From positions 1 to 43,577 of the forward strand of contig JACPFF010000006.1 in assembly GCA_016183065.1 (NCBI GenBank): DNA of 43,577 nt. Reading direction: 5' to 3'. A model generated the notes under the pieces. That model searched no databases. It had not been told where the DNA came from and saw nothing but the letters and a program-made list of their open reading frames with translations. Positions 8,070 to 16,510 of the stretch are shown piece after piece. Position numbers and translations under genes: made by a program. Origin of the DNA: Deltaproteobacteria bacterium (GTDB lineage: Bacteria; UBA10199; GCA-002796325; JACPFF01). Within the stretch, counting starts at the first letter, position 1, and each line of letters opens with the position of its first letter.

Positions 8070-8726
8070 ATGGCGGTGGATCAGCAATTGTTGGAGATTC
8101 TGGCCTGCATTCAATGTCGGGGACCGTTGGTTGCCGTGGAAGGGGGACGCGGCCTGTTGTGTGAGGCGTGCAAACTCAAATTCCCCGTGCGGGACGACAT
8201 CCCCGTGCTCCTTCTCGAAGAAGTGCTCGACATGCAGAGCGGCGCCCGCGGCGCGACGTCAGTGGCCGCTGCGACCGACCTGCACGTCCCGACCGTGACA
8301 TTTCGGGTGACGGCCGGGCCGAAGAAGGGGATGACGATCCAGCTGGAACGGGGGACCTGCAAGGCGGTGGGCCGGACCGTGGGCGATCCGCACAAGACGA
8401 CCTCGTATCACCACATCGACGTCACCTTGAGTCTCGACGAGAATACACGCAAATTGATCCAGCAATATGTGGCCAAACAATTCCGCCGCGCCGATAACGG
8501 CCCGGGAAAAGAATTCGGTTTCCGACGGACCGGCGATATTGTCCTCGACGATGTCTCGGTGTCGCGGCTGCATGCCATGTTTTTTTACGATGACATCGGC
8601 GTCGGGATTCTCGATCTCGTGAGCAAGAATGGGACGTATGTCAACGGGGAAGAGGTGGAAAGTCGTCTCCTCCGCAAGGGGGATGTCATTGAATTGGGAG
8701 AGTCGAAGATTGTCTTGGAAGAATAG
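8070..8726 (+). CDS. Trm112-like zinc-ribbon fused to an FHA domain
   Basis: The 218-residue product begins with a Trm112/YcaR-like zinc ribbon: cysteines 13, 16, 31 and 34 in CIQC and CEAC, then FPVRDDIPVLL. From about residue 76 an FHA fold follows, with GR (101-102), DIVLDDVSVSRLHAMF (156-171) and KNGTYVNG (186-193). These include the Arg, Ser-Arg-x-His and Asn-Gly residues that bind phosphothreonine. About 50 residues (103-155) are inserted between the first strands and DIVLDD, longer than the usual loop. The protein is cytoplasmic and probably an adaptor for Ser/Thr-kinase signalling. No kinase is visible nearby. The ribosome-binding site is weak. Confidence 0.8.
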   Translation: MAVDQQLLEILACIQCRGPLVAVEGGRGLLCEACKLKFPVRDDIPVLLLEEVLDMQSGARGATSVAAATDLHVPTVTFRVTAGPKKGMTIQLERGTCKAVGRTVGDPHKTTSYHHIDVTLSLDENTRKLIQQYVAKQFRRADNGPGKEFGFRRTGDIVLDDVSVSRLHAMFFYDDIGVGILDLVSKNGTYVNGEEVESRLLRKGDVIELGESKIVLEE

Positions 8727-8770
8727 GGGCGCGGCGTGCATAGTGTTCCGCGGTTGTATGGACGATCCAC

Positions 8771-9019
8771 TATTACAGGGGCTCACGTACCCTGCGGCTC
8801 CGCCTTCGGGTACTTCCTCGTCCACCCAGCTTCGCTGGGTCCCCGGACTCGGTCGTCGCCACTGCCCCCCCAACGGGCCAAGCCCGTTGGGTCCCCCCCC
8901 TCTCGCGCACGGTGCGCGCTGGGGTACTTCCTCGTCCACCCGCTTCGCGGGTCCCCGGACTCGGTCGTCGCCACATCCCCCCTCTCGTGCGCGGGGCGCG
9001 CTGGGTCGTGGGGCCCCAC
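8771..9019 (+). repeat. Dispersed modular repeat, copy 2 (longest, core duplicated)
   Basis: It runs from TATTACAGGGGCTCACGT to the palindrome GTGGGGCCCCAC (9008-9019). The core GTACTTCCTCGTCCACCC...GTCGTCGCCAC occurs twice. Between the two cores is the hairpin CCAACGGGC/GCCCGTTGG (8870-8878 and 8882-8890). It fills the gap between the Trm112-FHA gene and yicC and ends 12 bp before the yicC start. Confidence 0.85.
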
Positions 9020-9031
9020 AATAGGCCGAAC

Positions 9032-9898
9032 ATGAAATCGATGACCGGATATGGCGCTGCAGAGGGAAAGGTGGGACGGGGCAAGGTCTTCATCGAGGTC
9101 CGGACCGTCAATCACCGCTACAGCGATATTACGCTCAAGGTGCCGCCGAAGTTGCATGTGCTCGATGCCGCGCTCCGCAGGGAAATCCAGCAGACAATCA
9201 GTCGCGGCAAGGTGGAGCTTTTTTTGAAAGAAGAGGAAGAAGTCGCACCGGCCCCGCGCGTGGTGTTGAATGTCCCCCTCGTCCAGGCCTATGAACGCGC
9301 CCTCCGGACCTTTGAACGGACCTTCGGCAAGAAGGGGGGCCATTACGACTTGCTCGACGTCATCGACCTGAGGGACTGTGTCCGCATGAAAGAGCCGGCC
9401 GTCAAATACGAACGGTTGTGGCGCGAGATCCGGCGCGTCTGTCGGGGGGCCCTCAAGCAGTTGGACCGGATGCGGGGAGCAGAAGGGGCGCATATCCGGC
9501 GCGACCAGTTGCAGCGCCTGCGATGCATTGTCCGCCATTGCGGGAGAATTGGGCAGCTGGCCGACCAGAATGCGCGCCAGCTGAAAAGTGCGTTGCGGAC
9601 GGCCGCGCCGACCAACGGAGAGCATGCGCGCAATGCGAGTGAATCGATCAGTGCCGCGATTGATCGGGCCGACGTGACGGAAGAGCGCATTCGTTTCGAG
9701 AGCCACCTGGCCCAATATCGGACATTTCTCGGGCGGAGTGGGGCCATTGGACGGCAGCTCGATTTTCTCATCCAGGAGATGAACCGAGAGGTCAATACCA
9801 TTGCGTCGAAGAGCGGGGATGCCCGTGTGTCGCAGCTGGTGGTCGAAATCAAGAGCGAACTGGAAAAATTGCGGGAACAAGCGCAAAATATTGAGTGA
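9032..9898 (+). CDS. yicC: YicC-family endoribonuclease-like protein
   Basis: The 288-residue product starts with the family signature MKSMTGYG and ends with LDFLIQEMNREVNTIASKSG, typical of the YicC C-terminal domain. Length matches the family (about 290). E. coli YicC is an endoribonuclease involved in RNA turnover. The frame is open back to 8912 through the repeat, but MKSMTGYG fixes the start at 9032. The Shine-Dalgarno is poor (AGGCCGAAC). It leads the operon yicC-gmk-spoT-yraN, a common arrangement for the first genes in proteobacteria. The repeat immediately upstream may carry or disturb its promoter. Confidence 0.92.
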   Translation: MKSMTGYGAAEGKVGRGKVFIEVRTVNHRYSDITLKVPPKLHVLDAALRREIQQTISRGKVELFLKEEEEVAPAPRVVLNVPLVQAYERALRTFERTFGKKGGHYDLLDVIDLRDCVRMKEPAVKYERLWREIRRVCRGALKQLDRMRGAEGAHIRRDQLQRLRCIVRHCGRIGQLADQNARQLKSALRTAAPTNGEHARNASESISAAIDRADVTEERIRFESHLAQYRTFLGRSGAIGRQLDFLIQEMNREVNTIASKSGDARVSQLVVEIKSELEKLREQAQNIE

Positions 9899-9907
9899 AC
9901 GACGAAC

Positions 9908-10474
9908 ATGTCTGGCCATCTCATTGTGATCTCGGCCCCCTCGGGGGCGGGGAAGACGACTGTTGTGAATGCCATGTTGGCGCGGTTTCCCGATTTGGCG
10001 CTGTCGGTCTCGTATACCACACGTCCGCCGAGACGCGGTGAGCAGGAGGGGGTCCACTATTATTTTGTCGATCAGCCGACCTTTGACCGGATGATCGCGG
10101 ACGGTGCGTTCATTGAATGGGCGCGCGTCCATGACCACGCCTACGGCACCCCGCGGGCGCCCATTGTCCGGTGGCGTCGTGCAGGACGGGATGTCATCCT
10201 CGATGTCGATGTGCAGGGCGCAGCGGCGATCAAGGCCGATGACCCGACCGCGACGCTCATTTTCCTGGCGCCCCCGTCCCTGGCGGTCCTGGCGCAGCGC
10301 CTGCAACAGCGTGGCACTGATGCGCCGGAGACCATCGAACGGCGTCTGCGGCACGCGGCCGGAGAACTAGCCGCGCAGGCGCAGTACGACATCGTGCTTG
10401 TCAATGATGCCTTGGACGAAACCTGCCGCCAGGTCGCTGATGTCATCGTGGCCTGCCGGAGAGGGGAGTCATGA
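9908..10474 (+). CDS. gmk: Guanylate kinase
   Basis: The 188-residue product converts GMP plus ATP to GDP plus ADP. It shows the P-loop SAPSGAGKTT (residues 9-18), the GMP-binding region SYTTRPPRRGEQEGVHYYF, and the FIEWARVHDHAYGTP segment. It is slightly shorter than E. coli Gmk (207). It lies 9 bp after yicC, and its TGA stop overlaps the ATG of the following (p)ppGpp gene (ATGA at 10471-10474). rpoZ, which often sits at this junction, is absent. Confidence 0.95.
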   Translation: MSGHLIVISAPSGAGKTTVVNAMLARFPDLALSVSYTTRPPRRGEQEGVHYYFVDQPTFDRMIADGAFIEWARVHDHAYGTPRAPIVRWRRAGRDVILDVDVQGAAAIKADDPTATLIFLAPPSLAVLAQRLQQRGTDAPETIERRLRHAAGELAAQAQYDIVLVNDALDETCRQVADVIVACRRGES

Positions 10475-12630
10475 TCCGTCTGCACGACATCCTCGACGCC
10501 GTGGCGGCGTATATTCCCGACGCCGACCTGGAACCGATCCAGAAGGCGTACATTTTTTCTGCCAAGTCCCACAAGGGGCAGACGCGCCGCTCCGGCGAGC
10601 CGTACCTGATCCACCCGATGGAAGTGGCGTGGATCCTCACGCAGATGAAACTCGACGTGGCCAGTGTGGCCACGGGCCTCTTGCATGACACCGTGGAAGA
10701 CACGGTCGCCACACTTGAGGAAGTCGAGGCGCTCTTTGGGGAAGAGATCAGGGAAATGGTCGATGGCATCACCAAGCTCGGAAAAATCCGGTTTCAGACC
10801 ACGGAAGAAAAGCAGGCCGAAAATTTCCGCAAGATGATCATGGCCATGGCCAAGGATATCCGTGTCATCTTCGTCAAACTGGCCGATCGCCTCCATAACA
10901 TGCGCACGCTCTCGCATTTGCTCGAGCCCAAACGGGTCGAGATTGCCCAGGAGACCCTCGACATTTACGCGCCGATCGCCAACCGGCTCGGGATCCAGCA
11001 GATGAAAGTGGAGTTGGAGGATCTGGCGCTCAAATATCTGAAGCCGGATGTCTTCCACATGATTGAGGAGAGGATCGCGAAACGCAAAGTGCATCGCGAT
11101 CATTTTATGCAGGAGGTACGGGAGATCGCGCAGCGCGAACTGGCAAAGCACCAGCTCTCCTGCGAGATTGTGGGGCGGACCAAGCATCTCTTCAGTATTC
11201 ACCGCAAAATGGAAGCGCAGAACATTCCCTTTGATGAAGTGCACGATCTGGTGGCGTTTCGCATCATGGTGGGGACGCTCTCGGAATGTTACGAGGCCCT
11301 CGGCATCCTCCATGCCCTCTGGAAGCCGGTTCCAGGCCGGTTCAAGGACTACATCGCCATGCCGAAGCAGAACAACTACCGCTCGCTCCACACGACCGTG
11401 GTCGGACCGCATGGCGAGCGGTGCGAATTCCAGATCCGGACGCGCGAGATGCACGACATCGCGGAACGCGGGATTGCGGCCCACTGGCGGTACAAGGAGC
11501 GCGGGCGGAAGATCGACCAGCAGGACGAGATGAAATTCAAGTGGGTGCGCCAGCTCCTCCAGTGGCAACGAGAGCTCGACGAGCCGGCGGAATTTCTCGA
11601 TACGATCAAGCTCGATCTCTTTGCCGATGACATCTACGTCTTTACCCCCAATGGCGAACTCAAGGAACTCCCGCGCGGCGCCACGCCGATCGATTTTGCG
11701 TATGACATCCATACCGATGTGGGGCACGCGTGCGTGGGCGCGCGGGTCAACGGACGGATTATCCCGCTCCGGTATCAATTACACAGCGGGGATACGGTCG
11801 AGATCATTACCGGCAAACAGAAGCGGCCGAACAAGGACTGGTTGCAGTTTGTCCGGACCTCCCGCGCAAAGGCCAAGATTCGCCACTATCTCCGTCATGA
11901 AGAACGGGAGCAGGCCGAGGCGATCGGCCGGGAGCTGCTCGACAAGGCGGGACATCGGGTCGGGGTCTCTGCGGCGAAAATCCTGAAGAGTAAAGAGGTC
12001 GCATCGTTCATGGTCCAGCACGGAATCAAAGATGTGGAGGGACTCCTTGCAACGATTGGCTATGGCAAGATGACGACCGATGAAGTCCTGGCCCTGGTGA
12101 TACCGAGGGAAGAGTGGCAGCAGGCCGAGTCGGTGCCGGCGCCGGCATCGAAGATGTCCCGGCTCGTCGGCAAAATCACGCGCCGCTCGCACAGTCCGGT
12201 CAAGATCAGCGGGATCAGCGACGTGCTGGTCCATTTTGGCAAATGTTGCAACCCCGTGCCGGGGGACTCGATTGTCGGTTTTGTCACCCGCGGGCGCGGT
12301 GTGAGCATCCATACGATCGATTGCGCCCGCGTGCTGGCGAGCGATCCGGCGCGGTGTCTCCCGGTGGAGTGGAATGTCGAGGCCGGGGCGGTCCGTATCG
12401 CGAAAATTCGCATCTCCTGCGTCGATCGTCCGGGACTTCTTGCCAAAATGACCGAGGCGATTACGGAACAGGAGGTCAATATTGTCGAGGCCTCCATCCG
12501 GACGATGGAGGATCAAAAGGCGGTCAATGTTTTCTCCATCGAGATCTCCGATCTGAACCAGTTGCGACAGGTGATCCATGCCCTGGAGAAAGTGAAGGGA
12601 GTCATCGCGGTCGAGCGGGTGCGTGGATAG
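10471..12630 (+). CDS. spoT: Bifunctional (p)ppGpp synthetase/hydrolase (RelA/SpoT family)
   Basis: The 719-residue product has the full domain set. The HD hydrolase contains HDTVEDT (residues 72-78), the intact active-site form. The synthetase contains RFKD (290-293, the RxKD form of bifunctional enzymes) and YRSLHTTVVGP. TGS follows (DDIYVFTPNGELKELPRG, about 386-403), then a Cys-containing zinc-finger region (HFGKCCNPVPGD, about 588-599) and a C-terminal ACT domain (RISCVDRPGLLAKM onward). It makes and degrades the stringent-response alarmone in the cytoplasm. Its ATG overlaps the gmk stop, so translation is probably coupled. Residues for both activities are present, so Rel/SpoT rather than RelA is the correct class. 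Confidence 0.95.
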   Translation: MIRLHDILDAVAAYIPDADLEPIQKAYIFSAKSHKGQTRRSGEPYLIHPMEVAWILTQMKLDVASVATGLLHDTVEDTVATLEEVEALFGEEIREMVDGITKLGKIRFQTTEEKQAENFRKMIMAMAKDIRVIFVKLADRLHNMRTLSHLLEPKRVEIAQETLDIYAPIANRLGIQQMKVELEDLALKYLKPDVFHMIEERIAKRKVHRDHFMQEVREIAQRELAKHQLSCEIVGRTKHLFSIHRKMEAQNIPFDEVHDLVAFRIMVGTLSECYEALGILHALWKPVPGRFKDYIAMPKQNNYRSLHTTVVGPHGERCEFQIRTREMHDIAERGIAAHWRYKERGRKIDQQDEMKFKWVRQLLQWQRELDEPAEFLDTIKLDLFADDIYVFTPNGELKELPRGATPIDFAYDIHTDVGHACVGARVNGRIIPLRYQLHSGDTVEIITGKQKRPNKDWLQFVRTSRAKAKIRHYLRHEEREQAEAIGRELLDKAGHRVGVSAAKILKSKEVASFMVQHGIKDVEGLLATIGYGKMTTDEVLALVIPREEWQQAESVPAPASKMSRLVGKITRRSHSPVKISGISDVLVHFGKCCNPVPGDSIVGFVTRGRGVSIHTIDCARVLASDPARCLPVEWNVEAGAVRIAKIRISCVDRPGLLAKMTEAITEQEVNIVEASIRTMEDQKAVNVFSIEISDLNQLRQVIHALEKVKGVIAVERVRG

Positions 12631-12640
12631 GGAGAACGGT

Positions 12641-13012
12641 ATGGCACGACATCAGTGCGTGGGGGCCTGTGGCGAGGAGATCGGCGCGGCCTTTTTGACC
12701 GCGCGCGGGTTTCGGGTCTGCACGCGCAATTATCGCACGCGCTGGGGCGAAATCGATCTGATTGTCGAGCAGCGGGAGACGCTCCACTTTGTCGAGGTGA
12801 AAACCACGACCCGGGGAGGTCAGCAGGAACCCGCGGAATGGGTCACGGCGAAAAAACGGCAGACCATTGCCCGCGTGGCCGGGAGCTATCTCGCCCTGCA
12901 TCGCATCGACGTGGCCGTGGCCTTTTCTGTCTTGACCGTCAATCTCTCGGTGCATCCGCCGCAATGCCACTGGTATCCAGCGGTGTTTGATGGGGATGGT
13001 GTCTGTTGGTAA
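12641..13012 (+). CDS. yraN: YraN-family endonuclease-like protein (UPF0102)
   Basis: The 123-residue product contains GEIDLIVEQ...LHFVEVK, the E/D-xVK core of the YraN/UPF0102 group within the PD-(D/E)xK nuclease superfamily. Its substrate is not established. The ATG at 12641 has GGGAGA about 5 nt upstream. A GTG at 12623 in the same frame overlaps the end of spoT and is less likely. The gene lies 10 bp after spoT and is the last of the operon; a hairpin follows at 13017. Confidence 0.85.
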   Translation: MARHQCVGACGEEIGAAFLTARGFRVCTRNYRTRWGEIDLIVEQRETLHFVEVKTTTRGGQQEPAEWVTAKKRQTIARVAGSYLALHRIDVAVAFSVLTVNLSVHPPQCHWYPAVFDGDGVCW

Positions 13013-13016
13013 GGCC

Positions 13017-13051
13017 ATTTCTCTTCAAGTTTTTGATGAGAGAAGAGAAAT
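13017..13051 (+). terminator. 10-bp perfect stem after yraN
   Basis: ATTTCTCTTC (13017-13026) pairs exactly with GAAGAGAAAT (13042-13051) around a 15-base loop that includes GTTTTTGATG. It lies 4 bp past the yraN stop and upstream of the rpsA promoter. There is no terminal U-run, so it could be a Rho-type 3' end structure or an mRNA stabiliser. Confidence 0.4.
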
Positions 13052-13099
13052 AACATTCTGAAATCCTGATATTTAGGCCTGTTTTTCTCTGGAGAGCCA

Positions 13100-13128
13100 T
13101 TGACAACACTCCGAAACCAGTTTATAGG
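13100..13128 (+). promoter_or_regulatory. Sigma70-like promoter for rpsA
   Basis: TTGACA (13100-13105, perfect -35), a 17-bp spacer, then TATAGG (13123-13128, 4 of 6 matches to the -10 consensus). Predicted transcription start is about 13135, giving a leader of about 47 nt before the rpsA ATG at 13182. The leader contains GTGT-CATAA-ACAC, a short inverted repeat that could take part in S1 autoregulation (inference). Confidence 0.6.
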
Positions 13129-13181
13129 ACGCCGACTTACGGGTTTTTGTGTCATAAACACTTGATCGAAAAGGAAAAATC

Positions 13182-14765
13182 ATGGTGGTCGCAGTGAGAG
13201 ATGAAGAGAGAGATACTGAGAAGCGGTCCGATTTTGCCCAGTTGCTTGAGCAGAGTTTCGGGATGTCGCCGGTGGAAGAGGGGGAGATTGTCAAGGGGAC
13301 GATCGTTGGGATTACGAACGATATGGTGATCGTCGATATCGGTTTTAAATCCGAAGGCCAGATCTCCGCGAGTGAATTCAGAAACCCCAAGGGAGAGATG
13401 ACCCATAAAGTGGGCGATGTGGTGAATGTCTTTGTGGAAGAAGTCGAGAACGCCTCGGGGTTGGTGGGACTCTCCCGCGAACGGGCCGAAATGGTCCAGA
13501 CCTGGGATCATCTGGTCGAGGCGAGCGAAAAGGATGTGACGGTTGAAGGGACGGTGGTCGGCAAGGTCAAAGGGGGCCTCTCGGTCGATATTGGGGTGAA
13601 GGCATTTCTCCCAGGGTCGCAGGTCGATATCCGGCCGGGTCGGAGTCTCGACTCCTATATTGGGGAAACGTTCGCGTTCAAGATTATCAAGCTGAATAAA
13701 AAGCGGGGGAATGTCGTGGTGTCGCGCAAGGTCGTCCTGGAGAAGGAGCGGGAACGGCTCAAGCACGAAGTCCTCGCCAATCTGCAGGAGGGCCAGATCC
13801 TGGATGGCATGGTCAAAAACCTGACCGACTATGGGGCGTTTGTCGATCTCGGCGGTCTCGACGGGCTGTTGCATATCACCGACATGAGCTGGGGACGGAT
13901 CAATCACCCGTCAGAACTCTTTTCCGTCGGGCAAACCATTCGGGTGAAGGTCCTCAAATATGATGAAAAGAGTGAGCGGGTCTCGCTGGGCTACAAACAC
14001 CTCCAACAGGATCCATGGTCGGGTGTCGAGGAGCGCTATGCCGTGGGGGCCCGAGTGACCGGGCGGATCGTGAACATTACGGACTACGGTGCGTTTGTCG
14101 AACTGGAGCCTGGGGTGGAAGGCTTGGTCCATATCTCGGAGATGAGTTGGTCGAAAAAGATCAAGCATCCCTCGAAGATTGTGGCGGTCGGGCAATCGGT
14201 CGATGCGGTCATTCTCGATATTGATCCGGACAACAAACGGATCGCCCTGGGACTCAAACAGCTCCTCGAAAATCCGTGGGACTTATTGCGCGAACAGTTT
14301 TCGCTCGGGGCGCGCGTCTCCGGGACCGTCAAAAATATCGCCGATTTTGGCCTCTTTGTGGAGGTCGGGTGCGAGATCGATGCCCTGGCCCATATCTCCG
14401 ATCTCTGTTGGGTACAGACCTTCGACAGTCCCGCAGAGGTTTTCCACAAGGGGGATCAGGTGGAAGGGGTTGTGCTGCAGATCGATCCGGAAAATGAACG
14501 CTTTGCCATCGGATTAAAGCAGTTACTCGATGATCCGTGGGAGATCATCGAGCGGAAATATCCGGTGGGTGGCACGGCGCAGGGCCGGGTGGTGCGACTC
14601 TCCAAGATTGGGGCAGTCGTTGAGTTGGAGCCGGGAGTGCAGGGCGTCATCCCCCGGCAGGACCTTGCGGAAGAGCCGCCGATCGGCACCGAATACCCCG
14701 CGTTGGTTGTCAGCCACGCGGATCCGCGAGAGCGGCGCTTCTTCGTCAAACCCCAGGGAGTCTAA
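13182..14765 (+). CDS. rpsA: 30S ribosomal protein S1
   Basis: The 527-residue product has six S1 (OB-fold) repeats, at about residues 33-99, 119-183, 203-271, 288-357, 375-444 and 461-523. Repeats 3-5 carry the canonical DYGAFVDL/HISEMSW pattern. The first two, which dock on the ribosome, are divergent as in E. coli S1 (557 residues). The sixth is the least conserved. S1 brings structured mRNAs with weak Shine-Dalgarno sequences to the 30S subunit. The start at 13182 has AAGGA 7-8 nt upstream. It heads rpsA-sppA-ihfB-HIT-lapA, close to the E. coli rpsA-ihfB-lapA order. Confidence 0.97.
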   Translation: MVVAVRDEERDTEKRSDFAQLLEQSFGMSPVEEGEIVKGTIVGITNDMVIVDIGFKSEGQISASEFRNPKGEMTHKVGDVVNVFVEEVENASGLVGLSRERAEMVQTWDHLVEASEKDVTVEGTVVGKVKGGLSVDIGVKAFLPGSQVDIRPGRSLDSYIGETFAFKIIKLNKKRGNVVVSRKVVLEKERERLKHEVLANLQEGQILDGMVKNLTDYGAFVDLGGLDGLLHITDMSWGRINHPSELFSVGQTIRVKVLKYDEKSERVSLGYKHLQQDPWSGVEERYAVGARVTGRIVNITDYGAFVELEPGVEGLVHISEMSWSKKIKHPSKIVAVGQSVDAVILDIDPDNKRIALGLKQLLENPWDLLREQFSLGARVSGTVKNIADFGLFVEVGCEIDALAHISDLCWVQTFDSPAEVFHKGDQVEGVVLQIDPENERFAIGLKQLLDDPWEIIERKYPVGGTAQGRVVRLSKIGAVVELEPGVQGVIPRQDLAEEPPIGTEYPALVVSHADPRERRFFVKPQGV

Positions 14766-14788
14766 CCGTCGGGCAGCACGGGAAGAGC

Positions 14789-15679
14789 ATGAAACGGGCG
14801 TGGGTGTGGGGCATCAGCATTCTCTTGATCGGCGGAGTGGTGGTGATTGCCGGTCTCTTTCTGGCCACGCTCCTTGTGGTATCCCCCCAACACGGGTGCC
14901 AGGCCATGTGGGGGGATGGCGTTGCGCTTCTCGATCTGCATGGTCCCATTGTTGAAGTCGATGCCCTGCTCGAACAGATCGAGGAGGCCCGTCGCGACGA
15001 TGCCGTCAAGGCGGTCGTGTTGCGGGTGAATTCCCCGGGCGGTTCGGTCGGGAGTTCACAGGAGCTCTTTCATGCCTTGCGACGGCTCGATCGTGAAAAG
15101 CCGCTTGTCGCCTCGTTTGGGATGATGGCAACCTCGGGGGGCTATTACGCCGGGGTTGCGGCCCGCAAGATCTTTGCCCTCCCCGGAACCGCCACCGCAA
15201 GCATCGGTGTCCGGATGTCCCATCTCGATGCCGAGGCCCTGCTGCAGTGGAGCGGCCTCAAGCCGGAGATATTAAAAAGTGGATATTTCAAGGATGTGGG
15301 GGCCATGCACCGACCAATGCGCGAGGATGAGCGGGCCTTATTGCTCGGCGTCCTGGGCGACATGCATGAACAATTCCGTGCAACGGTCGCCGAGCGGCGG
15401 GGCATTCCCCGGGAACAGCTCGATCCCATGGCCGATGGCCGGGTGATGACGGGCGATGCCGCGCGGGCGGCAGGATTGATCGACGCCATCGGGGACCTGC
15501 AGGATGCCATCAATGCTGCGGCCGCCTATGCCGGGCTCGATCCCGATCCGCGCGTGATCCACTTCGAGCCGCAGCGACCGTGGTGGATGGCGTTGCTGGG
15601 AGGCCGCGTCCGTGCAGCGATGCAGGGCGTGTTGGCACAATTCCCTTTGCCGGGGTTTGGATATTATTGGCTCCCGTGA
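14789..15679 (+). CDS. sppA: Signal peptide peptidase SppA (short form)
   Basis: The 296-residue product has an N-terminal membrane anchor (residues 6-31). The ClpP-like fold follows, with VNSPGGSVGSSQELF, MMATSGGYYAG (nucleophile candidate Ser116) and KSGYFKDVG (Lys168). Ser116 to Lys168 is 52 residues, as between Ser147 and Lys199 of B. subtilis SppA, so the Ser-Lys dyad looks intact. The enzyme removes cleaved signal peptides in the membrane. It starts 23 bp after rpsA with GGGAAGAG just upstream, and 31 bp later ihfB begins. Confidence 0.93.
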   Translation: MKRAWVWGISILLIGGVVVIAGLFLATLLVVSPQHGCQAMWGDGVALLDLHGPIVEVDALLEQIEEARRDDAVKAVVLRVNSPGGSVGSSQELFHALRRLDREKPLVASFGMMATSGGYYAGVAARKIFALPGTATASIGVRMSHLDAEALLQWSGLKPEILKSGYFKDVGAMHRPMREDERALLLGVLGDMHEQFRATVAERRGIPREQLDPMADGRVMTGDAARAAGLIDAIGDLQDAINAAAAYAGLDPDPRVIHFEPQRPWWMALLGGRVRAAMQGVLAQFPLPGFGYYWLP

Positions 15680-15710
15680 GCGCACGATGAGACAAGGGAA
15701 GGAGGGCGGG

Positions 15711-16004
15711 GTGAATAAGAGTGATCTCATTACCGCGGTGGCGGGGCAGATGCCGAATCTGGCCATGAAAGATGTCGAGATCATCGTGAATACCATTTTC
15801 CATAGCATGACGGACGCCCTCTCCACTGGCGATCGGATCGAAATCCGTGGGTTCGGCAGCTTCGAGGTCCGCGTGCGGCAGCCACGGTCGGGACGGAATC
15901 CGAAGACTGGTGAAAATGTCAGTGTCGGTCTCCGGCGCGTCCCGTTTTTCAAGGTGGGGAAGGAGCTGCGCGAGCGGATTCGCGATGACGAGCGTGGCGC
16001 GTGA
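15711..16004 (+). CDS. ihfB: Integration host factor-type HU/IHF protein
   Basis: The 97-residue product begins VNKSDLITAVAGQ and contains GRNPKTGE (residues 61-68), with the Pro that intercalates in DNA, followed by VPFFKVGKELRERI. Starting at GTG 15711 gives the normal family N-terminus with AAGGAGG 5-6 nt upstream. An ATG at 15687 would add eight odd residues. The position after rpsA supports ihfB (beta subunit) over HU. It bends DNA and shapes the nucleoid. Its stop overlaps the HIT gene start (GTGA, 16001-16004). Confidence 0.9.
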   Translation: MNKSDLITAVAGQMPNLAMKDVEIIVNTIFHSMTDALSTGDRIEIRGFGSFEVRVRQPRSGRNPKTGENVSVGLRRVPFFKVGKELRERIRDDERGA

Positions 16005-16510
16005 AGGCCCTCTGGGCGCCATGGCGGATGGAATATATCGCGGCCCCCAAGCCGCGGGGCGGGGAATGCCTCTTGTGTGCACTGCAGACGACGGGCGATG
16101 AGCGGTCGCGTCTCATCCTCTGGCGTGGGCCATCCGCCTGTTGCATCCTGAATCGCTATCCCTATAATCCGGGACACCTCATGGTTTCGCCGTATGCCCA
16201 TACGGACCAACTTGCGGCGCTGCCGGCTGCGACACAACAGGAGTTGATCTGGATGCTCGGCGAGGCGAGTGCGATCGCGCTGCGGGTGTTGCGCGCCGAA
16301 GGACTGAATTGCGGCATGAATATCGGACGCACCGCAGGCGCGGGTATCGTGGATCATCTCCATTTTCACATCGTTCCGCGATGGAACGGCGACACGAACT
16401 TTTTACCGGTCTTGGCGGACACCAAGGCGATGCCGCAATATCTCGACGAGACATACAGAGCGCTGGCGCCCGATTTCGCGGCGCTTCCCGGGGGAGGGCC
16501 CAATGCGTAG
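16001..16510 (+). CDS. HIT-family nucleotide hydrolase/phosphorylase
   Basis: The 169-residue product has HLHFHIVPR (histidines 119, 121 and 123), the HIT nucleotide-binding triad. Upstream are the family's CLLC motif, RYPYNPGHLMVSP, and NIGRTAGAGIVDHLH. The WAPWRMEYI N-terminus is typical of bacterial Ap4A phosphorylase/hydrolase-like HIT proteins. The substrate is not fixed by sequence. The GTG start overlaps the ihfB stop, and its end overlaps lapA by 8 bp, so it is translationally coupled on both sides. Confidence 0.88.
   Translation: MKALWAPWRMEYIAAPKPRGGECLLCALQTTGDERSRLILWRGPSACCILNRYPYNPGHLMVSPYAHTDQLAALPAATQQELIWMLGEASAIALRVLRAEGLNCGMNIGRTAGAGIVDHLHFHIVPRWNGDTNFLPVLADTKAMPQYLDETYRALAPDFAALPGGGPNA

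Noticed and set aside
10141-11778. 545-codon minus-strand ORF opposite gmk and spoT
   Set aside because: Antisense to two highly conserved genes; no recognisable domain.
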